Positions 18,748-27,607 of a stretch of DNA of 64,000 bases are shown here, in pieces (the first letter of the stretch is position 1; each line of letters starts with the position of its first letter). The stretch is from Deltaproteobacteria bacterium (GTDB taxonomy: Bacteria > Myxococcota_A > UBA9160 > JAJDAL01), in contig JAJDAL010000021.1 of assembly GCA_029261875.1 (NCBI GenBank), forward strand, positions 62,001-126,000, given 5' to 3'. Position numbers and translations under genes: made by a program. The notes under the pieces were generated by a model. The model was given only the letters and a program-made list of their open reading frames with translations, made no database searches and was not told the DNA's origin.

Positions 18748-19716
18748 ATGTTTCACGTGACCAACGGTGATTCGGCGGCGGCGCTGATCGAAGCCTCTGG
18801 CGTCCCCGGTGAAGTCCTTCCCTGGCGCGATGTGCTCCACGAAGGTCCCGTTCCCGTACTTCCGGATGCAGCGCTTCGCCGCGTGCGTGCAACGTATCTC
18901 GCCGCGCTGTCGGGCCATTCCGAGCCCGTCATTCTGCGCTCGCTCGAGGAGCGGGACCAGCGGTTCGAGAAAGCGATCGAGAACGAAGAGGTCGTACTTT
19001 GGTTCGAGCACGATCTCTACGACCAACTTCAGTTGCTTCAGATTCTGGACCGCATCGCACGGCTCGGTGCTTCCTTGTCGGGGGTTCGCTTGATCTGCAT
19101 TGGCGATCATCCGACGCAAGCGCGTTTCGAGGGGCTGGGCAATCTGGAGCCAGTCGATTTTCCTGAACTGTTCGAACAACGCGAAAGGGTCTCCCCCGAA
19201 CAAGTCGCGCTCGCGCAGGCCGCCTGGCAGGCATTTTGCTCGAATGAGCCCATGCACCTCGCGCTGTCGCTCCGCCAGGAGACGCCATCGCTGCCCTTTC
19301 TCGCGCCGGCCCTGCGACGCCACCTCGAGCAGTATCCGTCGACCCGCGGCGGTGTGCGTCGCACGGACCACACGACCCTCGACGCGCTCGCGCAGGGAGT
19401 GGAACGCGGAAGGGATCTCTTTCAGTTTCAGTCCCGCGCCGAAGAGGCGCCGTTTCTAGGGGACCTCGTGTTCTGGACCTATCTCGACCAATTGACTCGA
19501 GGGCCGCGTCCGTTGCTTTGCCAACGCACAACGGGGCCCATGTCCGCGGATTCGATCCTGGGATTGACGCAAGACGGCAAGCGCGTGCAGTCTGGGGAAG
19601 GCGATGCCATCGCGTGGAACGGAATCGATCGCTGGTGGGGAGGCGTTCACCAAACCGGGGACCGCGCGCGCTGGCGTTGGGATCGCCAACGCGCGCAGCT
19701 CGTCGAGGACAGGTAG
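18748..19716 (+). CDS. DUF1835-domain protein
   Basis: 322 residues. The N-terminal half fits DUF1835: MFHVTNGDSAAALIEASG, then a WRDVLHEGPVP segment and WFEHDLYDQLQLLQ. The rest carries a Leu-rich helical part with DHTTLDALAQGVERG, and a Trp-rich C-terminus (WNGIDRWWGGVH). The biochemical role of the family is unknown; it is usually encoded singly. It is 8 nt downstream of the sulfatase-fold gene and 14 nt upstream of a membrane protein, so it is likely in that operon. Confidence 0.8.
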   Translation: MFHVTNGDSAAALIEASGVPGEVLPWRDVLHEGPVPVLPDAALRRVRATYLAALSGHSEPVILRSLEERDQRFEKAIENEEVVLWFEHDLYDQLQLLQILDRIARLGASLSGVRLICIGDHPTQARFEGLGNLEPVDFPELFEQRERVSPEQVALAQAAWQAFCSNEPMHLALSLRQETPSLPFLAPALRRHLEQYPSTRGGVRRTDHTTLDALAQGVERGRDLFQFQSRAEEAPFLGDLVFWTYLDQLTRGPRPLLCQRTTGPMSADSILGLTQDGKRVQSGEGDAIAWNGIDRWWGGVHQTGDRARWRWDRQRAQLVEDR

Positions 19717-19730
19717 AGGGGTAGGAGAAC

Positions 19731-20786
19731 GTGTCGGCCCGAGTCACCACGAAGTCCGCGCTGTTGGATCGATTCTTCGATGCCGTTCCGCTGCGTCCGT
19801 ATTGGATCGCGTTGTTGCTCGCGATCGTATTCGTTGCGTCCCTCGCATTCATCGTCACCCTGAGCGGAGACATGGCGGAGTTCGTGGCCGAGGAAAGGCG
19901 TTGGTGGGAGTTGCGCGACGCCCGCCTCGGCATTCTGCTCGCGCTCCTGGCCGCCTGGCTGCCCACGGTCAGGCGCTACGAGCGAATGGGCGCGCGGAAC
20001 AATTTGGAAGAATTGCGCACGTCGGTGAGTTGGCGACCGGGCGATTTCGAAGCCGCCGAGCGCGCGTTCTCGCAACCCGACTCGAAGCGCATGCTGCGCT
20101 GGTCGTCGGTGGGACTGCTGCTGCCTCCGATTTTCGCCTTGCTCGTCGACCGAGATCCCACGCTCTACTTCCGAGAGGATGCCTACTGGGGGGCGCCGCA
20201 AGTCTGGTCGTGGAGTATGGGGGCAATTGCGGGTTGGAATGCAGGTGCGCTCGTCTACCTGATTGCATTTCATCGTCGTTGCTTTGGCGGGCTCGCGGCC
20301 TCGATTCCGAAAATTGATTTCTTCGAGTTGGGAAAACTGGCGCCGTTTACGCGTCAAGCACTTCGCGCGTGTATTCCGGGGCTTCTGCTGCTCTCCTTCG
20401 TCGCGTTTCAGAGTGTCGATTCGGGCTTCATCTGGGTGGTGGGGGTGATCGGTCCGATCGCGTTGGCGTTGGCGGTGGTTCCGCCGGTCGTGATGCTGCG
20501 TGGAATCGCGCAGCGTCTGCGCCGGGCGAAGTCCGATGAACTGCTTCGCATCGCACAGGCACTGCGCGGCGATAGCGATGCCATGCGCGGGTCGAGCTTG
20601 GGCGAGCGCGCCACCGAGCTCGGATTCGGCGATCTACTCGCCTATCGAAGCTTCGTCTCCAACGTTCCGGAATGGCCGACGGATGGGACGTTGCGATTTC
20701 GCGTGCTGGTCTACGCCGCGATCCCCATCGGTTCCTGGCTCGGAGGCGCGTTCGTCGAGCGTCTCCTGGATGTCGCGCTCGATTGA
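19731..20786 (+). CDS. Integral membrane protein, unknown
   Basis: 351 residues from a GTG preceded by AGGAG. At least six hydrophobic segments can be picked out (about 22-42, 62-78, 122-142, 160-184, 208-232 and 236-258, with another near 325-345). A conserved-looking cytosolic part contains RRYERMGARNNLEELRTSVSW. I recognise no transport or enzyme motif. It ends the PPK2-sulfatase-DUF1835 run and is convergent with the UbiA-like gene, 8 bp away. Confidence 0.72.
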   Translation: MSARVTTKSALLDRFFDAVPLRPYWIALLLAIVFVASLAFIVTLSGDMAEFVAEERRWWELRDARLGILLALLAAWLPTVRRYERMGARNNLEELRTSVSWRPGDFEAAERAFSQPDSKRMLRWSSVGLLLPPIFALLVDRDPTLYFREDAYWGAPQVWSWSMGAIAGWNAGALVYLIAFHRRCFGGLAASIPKIDFFELGKLAPFTRQALRACIPGLLLLSFVAFQSVDSGFIWVVGVIGPIALALAVVPPVVMLRGIAQRLRRAKSDELLRIAQALRGDSDAMRGSSLGERATELGFGDLLAYRSFVSNVPEWPTDGTLRFRVLVYAAIPIGSWLGGAFVERLLDVALD

Positions 20787-20794
20787 ACGGTCCA

Positions 20795-21553
20795 TCACAA
20801 GGTTGCGAAGATCGAGACAGCGGCGCCGAGCGCCAGCGCTCCATCGAGCACCAGCAAGCCGAAACGTTCCGTCGGCTCGAACAGAAACACGGCCAATAGC
20901 GTCGTCGCCGGAACGGCCATGAGGGCGCGGATGGCGTCGGGCGAGAGCAGGCTCACGAGCAGTCCCAGCAGGGCGAAGCCCCGCGCGGCGGCGAGGGTGC
21001 GCACGGGACCAAAGTGTTCAGCGGCGGCCTCCTGGTCCCGAATGCTCGAGGCCACGACGTTCGAGAAAACCGACAGCCCCAGGATCGCCGTGACCCAACC
21101 GGTGTGCCGAGGGTCCGCGGCCGACAGGGCGGGAACGCCGATCACGACGGCGAGCCACGCGCCGCTGATGTAACCGGCCTTGATCATCGGAATCGTCTTG
21201 AGACGTCGATGGAAGAGTCCCAGCGCCAAGACGATCGCGAGCAGCAGCAGGGGCGCGGGACCCAGTTGAATGGCGAAGGTCGCAGCCCCGATTCCGGCGA
21301 GCACGCACGCGGCGACCAGGCGCGGAGCGTGGCGCGCGATGAACGCGCTGCGAATCGGCGCGGTCTTTCGATCGCGTTCGAGGTCGCGCAGGCGGTCGAT
21401 GTTGTAGATCAAGAAGGCGCCGCACATGGCGATGCCGACGCTGGCGGCCTGCGGGCGTAGCCCGATGGCCAGGGAGACGGCGGTGCAGAGTGTGCCCGCC
21501 ACGAGGGCGACCCACAGGCTGGAGAAGATCAGGGCGTCGAGGAGCCTCTGCAT
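20795..21553 (-). CDS. UbiA-family prenyltransferase-like membrane protein
   Basis: 252 residues, almost wholly hydrophobic with about eight TM segments. The first aspartate-rich motif is recognisable as YNIDRLRDLERDR (near 50-62), equivalent to NxxxDxxxD; the second is weaker (SIRDQEAAAEHFGPVRT). Family members attach prenyl groups to aromatic or other acceptors. The acceptor is unknown, and the weak second motif leaves room for a non-catalytic relative. It follows the TIGR04073-like gene by 45 nt. Confidence 0.65.
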   Translation of the reverse strand: MQRLLDALIFSSLWVALVAGTLCTAVSLAIGLRPQAASVGIAMCGAFLIYNIDRLRDLERDRKTAPIRSAFIARHAPRLVAACVLAGIGAATFAIQLGPAPLLLLAIVLALGLFHRRLKTIPMIKAGYISGAWLAVVIGVPALSAADPRHTGWVTAILGLSVFSNVVASSIRDQEAAAEHFGPVRTLAAARGFALLGLLVSLLSPDAIRALMAVPATTLLAVFLFEPTERFGLLVLDGALALGAAVSIFATL

Positions 21554-21598
21554 GGCTCGGCCGGGGCCTCGCGCCAGACGCGGTCCGAAACGACGAGA

Positions 21599-21937
21599 CT
21601 ACTCGGACTCGACTCCGGGAATGATCGCGTAGCGGGGTTCTGGACTCAGGATCGGAAACACCCAGAAGGGAGAAAGCACCACATCGAAGAGCCCCATGGT
21701 GGCGCGATAAAATCCGAGTCCAAAGCCGGTCACGAGCCCGGCCATGGGTTGGGTTACCTGGTGGAGCGCAAACGATTCGAACTCTTCGGGCGGATTGACG
21801 GTCTCCATCACCGGGTCCGCGGGGAACGTGAGCAGACTGTTCAGGCCGTATAGGAGGTTGTCGAAACCCTCGGCACGAGCCGTCGAGGCCACCGCGAAAC
21901 AAGCGAGCACAGCCAAAACCGCCATCGGACGACGCAT
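21599..21937 (-). CDS. Small exported protein resembling TIGR04073 (exosortase-associated)
   Basis: 112 residues from ATG 21937, with GGAGG 8 nt upstream. A signal peptide (1-21, ending ARA) precedes a short chain with a Gly-rich stretch (GLVTGFGLGFYRATMGLFDVV) and an aromatic, Pro-rich end with EPRYAIIPG. This order matches small TIGR04073-type proteins associated with exosortase systems. No exosortase or PEP-CTERM protein is in the window, so the link is by family resemblance only. Confidence 0.65.
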   Translation of the reverse strand: MRRPMAVLAVLACFAVASTARAEGFDNLLYGLNSLLTFPADPVMETVNPPEEFESFALHQVTQPMAGLVTGFGLGFYRATMGLFDVVLSPFWVFPILSPEPRYAIIPGVESE

Positions 21938-22060
21938 ATTCGAATCCTCCCCCTTAGGACAGCGACTCGAATGCGAGTCACTGCGCAACGCGCGTTTCCC
22001 CGTCTGTGCGGGACGCGCAGTTTATCACTTGGAATTCTCCGAGTCCGGATTAACCGCGGG

Positions 22061-22106
22061 TTGACGCACGTGGGCAGGGATGGTATTAGAAAGCAAGCGC
22101 TTGCTT
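22061..22106 (+). promoter_or_regulatory. Promoter and palindromic operator of the tetR-VTT operon
   Basis: TTGACG (22061-22066), a 17-bp spacer and TATTAG (22084-22089) form a good sigma-70-type promoter. Immediately after it lies a perfect 16-bp palindrome, AAGCAAGCGCTTGCTT (22091-22106), covering the expected start of transcription. It ends 14 bp before the TetR start codon, with the AAGGAG ribosome site between. A TetR-family repressor binding such a site would block its own transcription; autoregulation is inferred from position. Confidence 0.75.
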
Positions 22107-22120
22107 CCAAGGAGTTCGCC

Positions 22121-22783
22121 ATGTCCCAATCGCTCGTCTCCGCGGCCCCCACCGAGCGCGGCCAGCGTTCGCGGACGCGGATCCTGGCGGCGGCCACGGA
22201 ACTGTTCGCCGCCCACGGTTACGAGGGCGTTACCATGCGCGCCATCGGGAATGCTGCGGGGCTCGACAACAGCAGCTTGTACAAGCACTTCTCCAGCAAG
22301 GCCGAGCTCGCCAATGCGATCCTCGACGCTTCATCGGAAGCGTTGCTCTCGGTGGTCGACCCGCTCGAAAGCAGTGGGGAGCCGCGGCTCGAACAATTGG
22401 TCGAGACCGCGGTGGCGGTGACCGAGTATCTGTCGCAATACCCGGCGACCGCACGCTTGCTGATTTTCTTCATGACGACTCCGGCATCCTCGGAATCGGG
22501 TTTCAACATTCACGTAGGGGCGAGCGATGGGGGGCCATCGGTCGAATTGGTGGGGCGTTGGTTTCGTTGGTTGCTGCGGGCACGCAAGAGTGGTGTGATT
22601 CGACGCGTCAACGTGATCGAGGCCGCGGTGAATCTGATTGCGTTGTTGGTGTTTCGCCCGGCTACGGCCGGGAATTTTCTCTCGGCGATCGAGGGGGACC
22701 CGTTCGAGCCCGCCGCACGCCGCGCGCGCGCCCGCGAAGTGGAGGCGTTCGTTCGCGCTGCCTTTGCCCCGGAGGCGACATGA
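22121..22783 (+). CDS. TetR-family transcriptional regulator
   Basis: 220 residues. The N-terminal HTH is clear: RSRTRILAAATELFAAHGYEG, then MRAIGNAAGLDNSSLYKHF (about residues 38-56). The C-terminal ligand domain is unclassified, with WFRWLLRARKSG. The start at ATG 22121 has AAGGAG 6 nt upstream. Its stop overlaps the next gene's ATG by 4 nt (ATGA), so the membrane protein is its likely target along with itself. The perfect palindrome just upstream is the probable operator. Confidence 0.9.
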   Translation: MSQSLVSAAPTERGQRSRTRILAAATELFAAHGYEGVTMRAIGNAAGLDNSSLYKHFSSKAELANAILDASSEALLSVVDPLESSGEPRLEQLVETAVAVTEYLSQYPATARLLIFFMTTPASSESGFNIHVGASDGGPSVELVGRWFRWLLRARKSGVIRRVNVIEAAVNLIALLVFRPATAGNFLSAIEGDPFEPAARRARAREVEAFVRAAFAPEAT

Positions 22784-23346
22784 GGGGCGTCGAGCGTTTT
22801 CGGAGTGCAATCCGTTCACGAGGCGTGCAACTCCTGGTCGGAACCGTCGTGTTTGCCTACCTACTCCTACGGGGTTTGTACGAAATGGGTGGCCCCGCGG
22901 CGGTCGAAGCCCGCTTCGGTTGGGCGACGGCGGGGGTCTTGATCCCCGTGCAGGCCCTGGTCGCCGTATCCCCCATGCCCGGCGAACTCGTCGCCTTGGC
23001 GAACAGTGCGGTCTACGGCTTCTGGCTCGGATTCGTGTTCAACTGGATCGGTTGGATGCTGGCCGCGTTTCTCGAATACGGCCTGTTTCACCGTCTGGCT
23101 CGCGACTTCGATGCGGATCGCGCCTTCGCGCGGCTGCCCGAGTGGCTGCGTCGCTTTCCCGTCGAGCACCCGTTGTTTCAGATCGTGGGTCGGTTCTTGC
23201 CCTACGGGGGGCATCTGGTCGGTGTTTCCTCGGGTGCCTTTCGCGTTCCCCTGTGGCGCTATGGGTGGTGCGCGGCCCTGGGACTCGTCCCGGGAGCGTT
23301 GCTGATTTCGGCCCTGGCCAATGGGCTGTGGAGAGGCTTGACGTAA
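22780..23346 (+). CDS. VTT/DedA-type (TVP38-like) membrane protein
   Basis: 188 residues with about five hydrophobic segments. The VTT (SNARE-associated) pattern is visible: a Pro-Gly-Glu re-entrant motif (VSPMPGELVALANSAVYG) and later IVGRFLPYGGHLVGVSSG, equivalent to the second re-entrant loop. Relatives help flip or move phospholipids or act in membrane homeostasis. Translationally coupled to tetR (4-nt overlap). Convergent with dnaE2, 3 bp apart. Confidence 0.75.
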   Translation: MRGVERFRSAIRSRGVQLLVGTVVFAYLLLRGLYEMGGPAAVEARFGWATAGVLIPVQALVAVSPMPGELVALANSAVYGFWLGFVFNWIGWMLAAFLEYGLFHRLARDFDADRAFARLPEWLRRFPVEHPLFQIVGRFLPYGGHLVGVSSGAFRVPLWRYGWCAALGLVPGALLISALANGLWRGLT

Positions 23347-23349
23347 TCC

Positions 23350-26300
23350 CTAGCGATAATTGTGGCCGTCGGGCATGGCGGTGTCCGCGGCGGGACCGGC
23401 GAGGGGCAAAAGTTCGTTCACGCGCACGTGGATGACGTCGTCGACGTTCTGCAGGGGCCCCGCGATTTCGACGATGGCGGCGTCGTGCAGGGGAACGCGA
23501 AAGCGCCGGAACACATCGGGTGTGAGGACTGCGTTCGAAGTCCCCGTCTCGTCCTCCAAGGTGAGAAAGCAAAAGCCTTTGGCGGAGCCGGGACGTTGGC
23601 GCACGATGACGTGTCCCGCCGTGCGGACGAATCGTCCATTGGGCAAGTCGCGCAAATCGCAGGCGCGCAGGAGTCCGCGCCCGGACAGGTCTTCGCGCAA
23701 GTACGACATGATGTGAGGGCCCAGTGTGATGCCGCTGCTGCGATAATCCGAGAGGGTCGCGTCGAAGGCGTTCATCTCCGGCAGTGGGGAAGGGCTCGTG
23801 CGTGGTGCAACACCGGCGAAGAGCGAACGCGGGTCGCGCTCGAGGGCAGCGACTTGCCAGAGAGCCGAGCGACGGGTGCGGCTCGGCGGGTCGACTCCGC
23901 GTAGCGCCCCCAGTTCCGCCAGAACTTCGAGTTCGTCGCGATGCAGTGCCGCGCGCTTCGCCAGGTCGCCCATGTCGCAAAAGGCTTGCTCGCGGCGTGC
24001 TTGCGCAATGGCCTGCCCCGCGGGTTCCCGCAAGCCCGCCACGTAGCGCAAACCCAAACGCACCGCCGGGCGCGCTTGCGTGGTTTCCAAGCTGCAGCGC
24101 CAATCGGAATAGTGAACGTCGATGGGACGCACGAGCACGCCGTGGCGTTGGGCGTCCTTCACCAGGGTGGCGGGACTGTAGAACCCCATGGGGTAGGCGT
24201 TCAGCAGACCCGCGAGAAAGGCTTCCGGGTGATGGGCTTTCAAGTACGCCGACGCGTAGGCGATCAACGCGAAAGACGCCGAGTGCGATTCGGGAAAGCC
24301 GTAGAGGGCAAAGGAATTGATACCCCGCAGAATCTCTTCCTGGTTCTCTCCCACGATGCCGCGTTCGTCCATGCCCCGGCGCAGACGCTCTTCCAAGCGT
24401 TGCATCTTTTCCGCTGAACGCTTGAACCCCATGGCGCGGCGCAGCTCTTCGGATTCTCCGCCGCTGAACCCCGCGGCCGTCATGGCGATGCGCAGCAGCT
24501 GTTCCTGGAAAATGGGTACCCCCAGGGTGCGTTTCAAGATGGGCTCCAGGGAGGGGTGGGGATAGTGGACCGCTTCTCTTCCCGCGCGACGGTTCAGGTA
24601 GGGGTTCACCATCTGTCCCACGATGGGGCCCGGACGAATGATCGCGACCTCGACCACCAGGTCATAGAAATTGCGGGGCTTCATGCGCGGCAGTGTCGCC
24701 ATCTGCGCACGGCTCTCGATCTGGAAGACGCCGATGGTGTCGGCTTTGCAGATCATGTCGTAGGTGGCGGGGTCGTCGGCGGGGATGTGGGCCATGTCGA
24801 CGTTCTTGCCTTCGTGTTCGCGAATGAATGCCGTGGCGCCCTCGATGGCGTTCAACATGCCGAGCCCCAGTAGATCGATCTTGATCAACCCCAGGTCCGC
24901 GCAATCGTCCTTGTCCCATTGCAGAACCCGACGCTCCGCCATGCTGGCGGGTTCGATGGGGACGACTTCGTCCAAGCGCCCCGCGGCAATCACGATGCCG
25001 CCCGTGTGTTGTCCGAGATGGCGGGGCAGGCCGCGCACGCTCTCCACCAACGCGAGGAGCGTGCGGATCCGCGGTGCCTCGGGATCCACACGGGCTTGGC
25101 GTAGGGCTTCGGCAATGGGAGGGCGCGTTTCGTCGCGCTCCCAGCTCGAAAGAATCTTGGACAAGCGGTCGATGGCATCGTTGCCGAGGCTCAAGACCTT
25201 GCCCATCTCGCGCACGGCGGAACGCATGCGGTAGGTGATGGTGGTGGCCGTCATGGCCGCCCCGTTCGCGCCGTATTTGTCGAACACGTATTGAATGACG
25301 GATTCGCGCGGCGCTCCCGAGGGAAGGTCGAGGTCGATGTCGGGCCATTCGCCGCGTTCCTCCGAGAGAAAACGCTCGAACAGGAGATCCATCCCCACGG
25401 CGTCGACGGCGGTGATCCCCAGGGCGTAACAGACCGCGCTGTTGGCCGCGGAGCCGCGCCCCTGGGAGAGAATCTTGTTTTCCCGCGCGTAGCGCGCGAT
25501 GTCGTGAACGATCAAGAAGTAGCCGCACAGGTCGAGCTTCTCGATCACGGCGAGCTCGTGTTCGAGCTGCGCGCGCACCTTCGTGCGAAGCGGATGGCCG
25601 TAGCGTCCCCGGGCTCCTTCGGTCGTAAGGCGGCGCAGCCACGTGGCTTGGGGTTCCCCTTCCGGGGTGGGAAATTCGGGGAAGCGATAGCCCAGGTCGT
25701 CCAGCGTGAACGCGCAGCGCTCGGCGATGGCCTGCGACGCGCGAATCCAACCCGGCTGGTCGGCAAAGCATTCCGCCATGGCGGCGGCGGATTTCAAATA
25801 TCGCTCGTGGTTGCGCGCGAGCTTGCGGCCCGCGCGATCGAGCACGGTCTTCTCGCGCAGACACGTAAAGGCATCGAGCAGTCTGCGCCCTTGGGGGCGC
25901 GCGAAGGCGACGTCGTTGCTGGCCACGATGGGAACGCCGCTGGCTTCGGCGAGGGCAATGCCCCAGCGCGTTTCCGCTTCCCCCGCGCGATCCAGGTGGC
26001 GGACGACGTCGATCCAAACCTGTCCCGGTCCAAAAACCCCGAGCGTGCGATCGAGGAACCCGGGCGAAAGGGAACCGTCGCCACGCAGTAGAGCGAGAAG
26101 CCCCCGCGCATGGGCTTCCACTTCTTCCCACAAAACCCAGCAGGTTCCCTTGGGCGCGCGCGCCTGGCCGCGCGTGATCAAGCGGCAGAGATTGCGATAC
26201 CCGGCCTGGCTTTCGACCAACAACAAAAGCCGCCGCGCCTCGGGCCCCGCCCGGACCTCGACCTCGGCGCCCACGATGGCGCGCAGCCCCGCGGCCCGCG

Positions 26301-26463
26301 CCGCCTGATGGAAACGCGGAATCCCATAAACCCCATCCCGATCCGCCAGGGCGAGGGTCGAAAACCCAAGCTCCACGGCCCGCTCGACCAGGTCCTCGGG
26401 ATTGGAAGCGCCCTCCAGAAAGGAAAAAGCACTCTTACAGCGCAGCTCGACGTATTCACCCAC
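23350..26463 (-). CDS. dnaE2: Error-prone DNA polymerase III alpha subunit DnaE2
   Basis: 1037 residues, the length of DnaE2/ImuC, shorter than replicative DnaE. It begins with a PHP domain (YVELRCKSAFSFLEGAS, ADRDGVYGIPRF). The polymerase palm has PDIDLDLPSG with the catalytic aspartates, and GVFQIESRAQMATLPR. It ends with an OB-fold (RTAGHVIVRQRPGSAKGF) and the DnaE2-like terminus MPDGHNYR. It lacks the replicative DnaE C-terminal extension. It should do translesion synthesis with ImuA/ImuB, encoded 6 kb away on the same strand. Start GTG 26463 with a weak ribosome site. Confidence 0.95.
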   Translation of the reverse strand: MGEYVELRCKSAFSFLEGASNPEDLVERAVELGFSTLALADRDGVYGIPRFHQAARAAGLRAIVGAEVEVRAGPEARRLLLLVESQAGYRNLCRLITRGQARAPKGTCWVLWEEVEAHARGLLALLRGDGSLSPGFLDRTLGVFGPGQVWIDVVRHLDRAGEAETRWGIALAEASGVPIVASNDVAFARPQGRRLLDAFTCLREKTVLDRAGRKLARNHERYLKSAAAMAECFADQPGWIRASQAIAERCAFTLDDLGYRFPEFPTPEGEPQATWLRRLTTEGARGRYGHPLRTKVRAQLEHELAVIEKLDLCGYFLIVHDIARYARENKILSQGRGSAANSAVCYALGITAVDAVGMDLLFERFLSEERGEWPDIDLDLPSGAPRESVIQYVFDKYGANGAAMTATTITYRMRSAVREMGKVLSLGNDAIDRLSKILSSWERDETRPPIAEALRQARVDPEAPRIRTLLALVESVRGLPRHLGQHTGGIVIAAGRLDEVVPIEPASMAERRVLQWDKDDCADLGLIKIDLLGLGMLNAIEGATAFIREHEGKNVDMAHIPADDPATYDMICKADTIGVFQIESRAQMATLPRMKPRNFYDLVVEVAIIRPGPIVGQMVNPYLNRRAGREAVHYPHPSLEPILKRTLGVPIFQEQLLRIAMTAAGFSGGESEELRRAMGFKRSAEKMQRLEERLRRGMDERGIVGENQEEILRGINSFALYGFPESHSASFALIAYASAYLKAHHPEAFLAGLLNAYPMGFYSPATLVKDAQRHGVLVRPIDVHYSDWRCSLETTQARPAVRLGLRYVAGLREPAGQAIAQARREQAFCDMGDLAKRAALHRDELEVLAELGALRGVDPPSRTRRSALWQVAALERDPRSLFAGVAPRTSPSPLPEMNAFDATLSDYRSSGITLGPHIMSYLREDLSGRGLLRACDLRDLPNGRFVRTAGHVIVRQRPGSAKGFCFLTLEDETGTSNAVLTPDVFRRFRVPLHDAAIVEIAGPLQNVDDVIHVRVNELLPLAGPAADTAMPDGHNYR

Positions 26464-26550
26464 TCCATTCCGGAGTTTCGTCTTTTCTTCGCCTTTGTGT
26501 CAAGCAGATTTCAGATGCACCGATCGCCGGATTCGAACCGCTTTCGACGT

Positions 26551-26565
26551 TTTCGGATACCGAAA
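26551..26565. promoter_or_regulatory. Inverted repeat between dnaE2 and the lipoprotein gene
   Basis: TTTCGG-ATA-CCGAAA is a perfect 6-bp inverted repeat. A second, GATAT-N7-ATATC, follows at about 26566-26582. They lie in the 171-bp divergent promoter region, the only clear symmetry there. They could be repressor sites, for example of a damage-response regulator for dnaE2, but they match no LexA box I know, so the assignment is open. Confidence 0.35.
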
Positions 26566-26634
26566 GATATCCACCGCATATCGAAACGAAGGAATTCGGC
26601 ACACTGCGAGCGGGTAATCGCGCAGTATCGCGTT

Positions 26635-27582
26635 GTGAGTTCGGGTACGTGCGATTTCGGCACCGGTCAGGAAAATGGACGATTCGGCGTCGTCTTGGTT
26701 CTTGCGCTCGTCATGGGCAGCACCGGGTGTGCCACGTCGCCGGAGATCTATTCCCTACCCGACGGGTATTACCGCGAGAACCAGATCGATTTCGAAGATG
26801 AGCCCCAGATTGAACGCGGGAGACCGTTTCTCCCCTTCGACGCCCTCAATCACTACATCCTCAGTCTTCCCTCGAAATTGATTCTGTGGAACTGGCAGTT
26901 GCTCGACCACAAACTGCCCGAGCGCAACGAAAAGGTCCTGGGCCACTATCTCAAACTGAATGGATTGGAGTCCGTCAAGGTTCGGCACAATCAATGGGAT
27001 CCGATCGGACAGTTTCGCCGGCTTACGAAGAACAGCGAGGTCGGTGCTCTATACCGCTACACATTCGGGTTGCTCAACTGGATTCGCTACACGCTGATTC
27101 CCGATCGAATTTTCGCGGGCGTTCCGCTGATTGGCGTCGGGGATCACTTCGACCCCTTCACCAACACCATCAACGTCTACTCCGGTGACTTGACCATCTT
27201 GCTGCACGAGGGGGGGCATGCGAAGGACTATCTCCAACGCGACGCCAAGGGCACCATGGCCATGATGCGGTTGCTTCCCGGCATCGATTTGGTCGAAGAA
27301 GCCAGCGCGACTGCCGATGCGATTCAATACCTGCAGTGCATTCGAGATCGGGAGAATGAGCTTCGCGCCTATCGGACTTTGATTCCCGCTTACTCGACCT
27401 ACATCGCCGGCTACTTCGGTGGAGGGCTCGAGGTAACGCTCCCTGTGGTGCTGGTCGGCCACATCACTGGCCGAGCACAGGCCAGCGCGCGCGAAGCCGC
27501 GATGGCTGCGGACTACCTCAGAGACGATGGGGAATTTACCCGTGAGGATTTTCTGCCTGACTTCTGTACACCAGTCGACTGA
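26635..27582 (+). CDS. Lipoprotein with HEGGH zinc-peptidase-like motif
   Basis: 315 residues if started at GTG 26635; homology cannot fix the start, and the frame is open well upstream into dnaE2. A hydrophobic leader ends in STGC (Cys32, lipobox). The middle has FDPFTNTINVYSGD and then LLHEGGHAKD with H191, E192 and H195 (HExxH), followed 25 residues later by EEASATADA, where E221 or E222 could be the third zinc ligand of a gluzincin. I do not recognise a named family. The next lipoprotein gene follows after 25 nt. Confidence 0.75.
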   Translation: MSSGTCDFGTGQENGRFGVVLVLALVMGSTGCATSPEIYSLPDGYYRENQIDFEDEPQIERGRPFLPFDALNHYILSLPSKLILWNWQLLDHKLPERNEKVLGHYLKLNGLESVKVRHNQWDPIGQFRRLTKNSEVGALYRYTFGLLNWIRYTLIPDRIFAGVPLIGVGDHFDPFTNTINVYSGDLTILLHEGGHAKDYLQRDAKGTMAMMRLLPGIDLVEEASATADAIQYLQCIRDRENELRAYRTLIPAYSTYIAGYFGGGLEVTLPVVLVGHITGRAQASAREAAMAADYLRDDGEFTREDFLPDFCTPVD

Positions 27583-27607
27583 CCGTCCTTTGTGGAGGAG
27601 AAACGCG

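Noticed and set aside
26675..26881. ATG 26675 after GGAAA as an alternative start for the HEGGH lipoprotein
   Set aside because: It is in a different frame and gives an Arg/Pro-rich product; a frameshift is not needed since the lipobox lies in the chosen frame.
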